Below, one piece after another: positions 5,748-7,575 of a DNA stretch of 7,575 bases (positions are counted from its first letter, which is position 1; each line of letters starts with the position of its first letter). Source of the stretch: an uncultured Rubrobacteraceae bacterium. GTDB taxonomy: Bacteria > Actinomycetota > Rubrobacteria > Rubrobacterales > Rubrobacteraceae. The position numbers and the translations under genes are program-made. The stretch is taken from positions 1 to 7,575 of the forward strand of contig CADCUW010000108.1 of NCBI GenBank assembly GCA_902805985.1, given 5' to 3'. Under the pieces are notes generated by a model. That model was given only the letters and a program-made list of their open reading frames with translations, searched no databases and was not told where the DNA came from.

Positions 5748-6026
5748 TCACGTGACGTTCGTGCGCGGCGCCCCGCCCGCGCGTCGAGCGTCGAGGTCCC
5801 TGGTGGTCCTGTCGCCGCGGCGGCTCAGACAGCGGTCGCAGTAGCCCTTCTCGCCCTTCGAGGTTCGGATCTTCTCCGCATGGCCGAACTCGGCGTATGC
5901 CGGGCACTTCTTGCCGCTGTTGCAGCGGTACACGGGTTTGGGCTCCGTCGTGCGGGGCGAGGGTGGCGGCGTGGGCTCCACGGTCGGCAGGACCGTGACC
6001 TTGCGGCCGGGAGTCTTGGTGCTCAA
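5748..6026 (-). CDS. Small zinc-ribbon-like protein, unknown function
   Basis: This is a 92-aa basic protein. The first 30 residues are Pro/Thr-rich and probably disordered. Residues 33-70 carry four cysteines (35, 41, 63, 66; C-x5-C ... C-x2-C, with YCDRCLSRRGD), fitting a single structural zinc site. The tail is basic. Similar four-cysteine modules occur in small actinobacterial and phage proteins that bind nucleic acid or recruit partners, but I cannot name a family. The start is TTG at 6026, strongly supported by AGGAGG 5 bases upstream. It ends 43 bases before the primase start, so it may be a primase accessory or regulator; this is inferred from position only. Confidence 0.68.
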   Translation of the reverse strand: MSTKTPGRKVTVLPTVEPTPPPSPRTTEPKPVYRCNSGKKCPAYAEFGHAEKIRTSKGEKGYCDRCLSRRGDRTTRDLDARRAGGAPRTNVT

Positions 6027-6089
6027 GCGATCCTCCTCGTTCGGTGTGTCGGACGGGGCCCGGGCGCGGGGGAGCCTTCGGGTACGTCT

Positions 6090-6152
6090 TCAGAAGCCCG
6101 AGGCGACCCCGTGCCCGGCCGTGCGCCGCTCGTGGATCTCGGCATGCGTCAT
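6090..6152 (-). CDS. 20-codon micro-ORF with a strong ribosome binding site
   Basis: ATG at 6152 follows AAGGAG by 5 bases and opens a frame reading MTHAEIHERRTAGHGVASGF before TGA. It sits alone in the gap between the helicase and the zinc-ribbon gene. Its length makes codon statistics useless, and no family is known to me. It could be a leader peptide for the downstream genes, a remnant, or chance. Confidence 0.3.
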   Translation of the reverse strand: MTHAEIHERRTAGHGVASGF

Positions 6153-6221
6153 GCGGTCTCCTTCGCGTCGGTACCCCGGAGTGGTATTGGCTCGGGCCGG
6201 GCTCGGGAGGGGGAAGAGGCC

Positions 6222-6249
6222 CCGGACGGTCGCGCAGTGTCGCGTCCGG
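6222..6249 (-). terminator. Hairpin just after the helicase gene
   Basis: CCGGACG (6222-6228) pairs with CGTCCGG (6243-6249) across a 14-base loop. It starts 13 bases after the helicase TGA. No U-run follows, so termination may be partial. It could lower the expression of the primase genes relative to the helicase, or protect the message end. Confidence 0.35.
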
Positions 6250-6262
6250 AGCCGATCCGTCG

Positions 6263-7575
6263 TCAGGCGGACAGGTCGAAGAGGGCGGGTTGGTCGTAGA
6301 CCGGCTGCGGACCGGAGAGGAGGCCGGAGGAGCCGGGCGGGTGGTTGCGGATCTTGCGCGGGGCAAAGACGGGCCGGAGGGGCGCCGTCGCACGCCAGGC
6401 TTCTTCCACGTCGGCCTCGAGGACCTCGTCACCGGAGGCCCGGATGCCGCGCTTCTTCATCTCCTCGATCTCCTTGCGCCAGTCGATGGGCTTCTCGGGC
6501 TTCACTGATAGTTCGCCGTCGAAGGCGAGGTCCGAGGTGCCGCCCTTGTCCTTGAGGAGTTGCCACTTGCGCTCGGCGAGGGAGCCCCGCGGGATTATGA
6601 CGTAGACGGAGACGGGCTTTTCGCTTGTCAGGCGGTGGACGCGGTCGAGGAACTGGCTGAACATCATCCACGAGTCGGGGAGGCCCGTGAGTATGACCGT
6701 CGAGGCCACCTGGAGGTTATGACCGAGCTTGAGGGCGGAGGTCCCGGCGCAGAGCACCTGGGCGTCGCCCTCGACGAAGGCGGCGACGTCGGCGGCGCGC
6801 TTTCTCGGGTTCTTGGTTCCGATCTTCCCCGCCTTCTGCTCCGTTATGTGGACGGCGCGCACGTTCTTTTCCTGCAGGCGCTCTGAGATCCAACGGCCGG
6901 TCTCTATGAGGTCGCTGCCGATGAGGACCTTCTCGCCCCTGGCCGCGTGCTCCAACGCCAGCTCCAGGACCTTGAGGTTTGCCGGGGTGAAGTTCGAGGG
7001 CTCGCCCAGCTCGCTCTGGGCGCGGGGCCACTCGAGGGTGCGGGGGTCCGCCCCCGGCAGGGTGGCGGTGAACTCCAGCGCCCAGCGCTGGCCGAGGCCG
7101 GCGGCGAACCTCTCGTGGAGCCCCTCCTTGACGAGCGGGTGGTTGGGGCGCTTCCAGGCGAAGAACTCCGGGAAGTGCTCGAGCCAGAAGACGTTGGTCG
7201 CGTGCTGGGAGACCCCCATCGGCACGCTCACCGGGTAGAAGACCCTCTCGGCCAGCGGCTCGCCGGTCTGCTCCTTGCGGCAGCGGGAGATCCCCGGCTG
7301 GGCCAGCCTCCAGAACTGGGAGACGTTCGTTATCTGGGGGAGGATCTTGCGCCTCTTCCTGAGGTGTTCCTCGCCGTCGTCGGCCCGCCCGTGCAGGTGC
7401 TCCACGACCGCGAAATCGGCCTCGAACTTGGCCTTGCCCTTCGGGCCGTGGTCGTAGGGGAAGGCGGCGCTCCCGGCGCCGAGGCAGAAGGAAAGTCCGT
7501 AGAAGGCGTCGGTGATGAAATTCGACAGGGGCGTCCCGGTCGCGCCGTAGGGGTGGTGGGCGCGCGCGAGGGCGC
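6263..7575 (-). CDS. SNF2-family helicase/ATPase, C-terminal part, cut by the right edge
   Basis: This is a superfamily 2 double-stranded-DNA translocase. The visible 436 residues begin shortly before motif III (ATGTPLSN, about 11-18), so the Walker A and DEAD-type motifs lie beyond the edge. The second RecA-like lobe shows motif IV (KVLIGSDLIETGRWISERL, about 215-233), motif V (VLCAGTSALKLGHNLQVAS, about 273-291) and motif VI (QFLDRVHRLTS, 307-317), with its DRxHR arginine finger. A Lys/Glu-rich tail with WRKEIEEMKKRG ends in PALFDLSA. Frame is continuous to the window end, so internal GTG starts such as 7405 are not the true start. It heads the gene row with zinc-ribbon protein, primase and annealing protein, where it probably remodels or unwinds DNA during replication. 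Family call is secure; the precise substrate is not known. Confidence 0.9.
   Translation of the reverse strand, partial: ALARAHHPYGATGTPLSNFITDAFYGLSFCLGAGSAAFPYDHGPKGKAKFEADFAVVEHLHGRADDGEEHLRKRRKILPQITNVSQFWRLAQPGISRCRKEQTGEPLAERVFYPVSVPMGVSQHATNVFWLEHFPEFFAWKRPNHPLVKEGLHERFAAGLGQRWALEFTATLPGADPRTLEWPRAQSELGEPSNFTPANLKVLELALEHAARGEKVLIGSDLIETGRWISERLQEKNVRAVHITEQKAGKIGTKNPRKRAADVAAFVEGDAQVLCAGTSALKLGHNLQVASTVILTGLPDSWMMFSQFLDRVHRLTSEKPVSVYVIIPRGSLAERKWQLLKDKGGTSDLAFDGELSVKPEKPIDWRKEIEEMKKRGIRASGDEVLEADVEEAWRATAPLRPVFAPRKIRNHPPGSSGLLSGPQPVYDQPALFDLSA

Noticed and set aside
4643..5755. 370-codon plus-strand frame opposite the primase
   Set aside because: The minus-strand frame carries ordered AEP motifs; the antisense product is Gly/Val/Arg-rich without domains.

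Overview
The window is GC-rich DNA, roughly 70% GC by eye, from what looks like an Actinomycetota-type bacterium. Pointers are strong G/C preference at third codon positions, frequent GTG and TTG starts behind GGAGG-type ribosome binding sites, and tightly overlapping genes. A Rubrobacter-like host is my guess from the style of the proteins; nothing in the window proves it. Every gene I can support lies on the minus strand, so transcription runs from right to left. The gene set (SNF2-type helicase, PrimPol/RepB-type primase, single-strand-annealing-like protein, surface nuclease, ribonucleotide reductase) is what one expects of a plasmid, integrative element or phage DNA-metabolism region rather than a core chromosomal locus. 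No integrase, transposase, structural phage gene, rRNA, tRNA or CRISPR array was seen.

Upstream unit (7575 down to 3097): the C-terminal part of an SNF2-family helicase/ATPase (cut by the right edge), a gap with a hairpin and a 20-codon micro-ORF, a 92-aa protein with four cysteines in a zinc-ribbon-like arrangement, an archaeo-eukaryotic-primase (RepB/PrimPol) protein of 330 aa, a gap of about 210 bases, a 184-aa protein with an N-terminal helical part and about four membrane segments, and a 241-aa protein resembling Rad52-like single-strand annealing proteins. Together they look like a self-contained replication and recombination module, with an unexpected membrane protein in the middle.

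Boundary (3096 to 2630): a hairpin just after the annealing-protein gene, then the best promoter in the window (TTGCGC, 18-base spacer, perfect TATAAT), then a leader of about 300 to 360 bases with a nested hairpin. This separates two transcription units.

Downstream unit (2629 down to 1): a protein with a TubC_N-like docking domain whose stop overlaps the start of a staphylococcal-nuclease-type lipoprotein with all catalytic residues present. Next come two very small membrane proteins overlapping at TTGA, a possible 43-aa ORF overlapping the second at ATGA, strong GC hairpins, and finally the N-terminal 240 residues of a class II (B12-dependent) ribonucleotide reductase cut by the left edge. 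One reading is nucleotide supply: a surface nuclease yields nucleotides from external DNA, and the reductase makes deoxynucleotides for replication. Another is that the surface nuclease excludes competing DNA. Both are inference.
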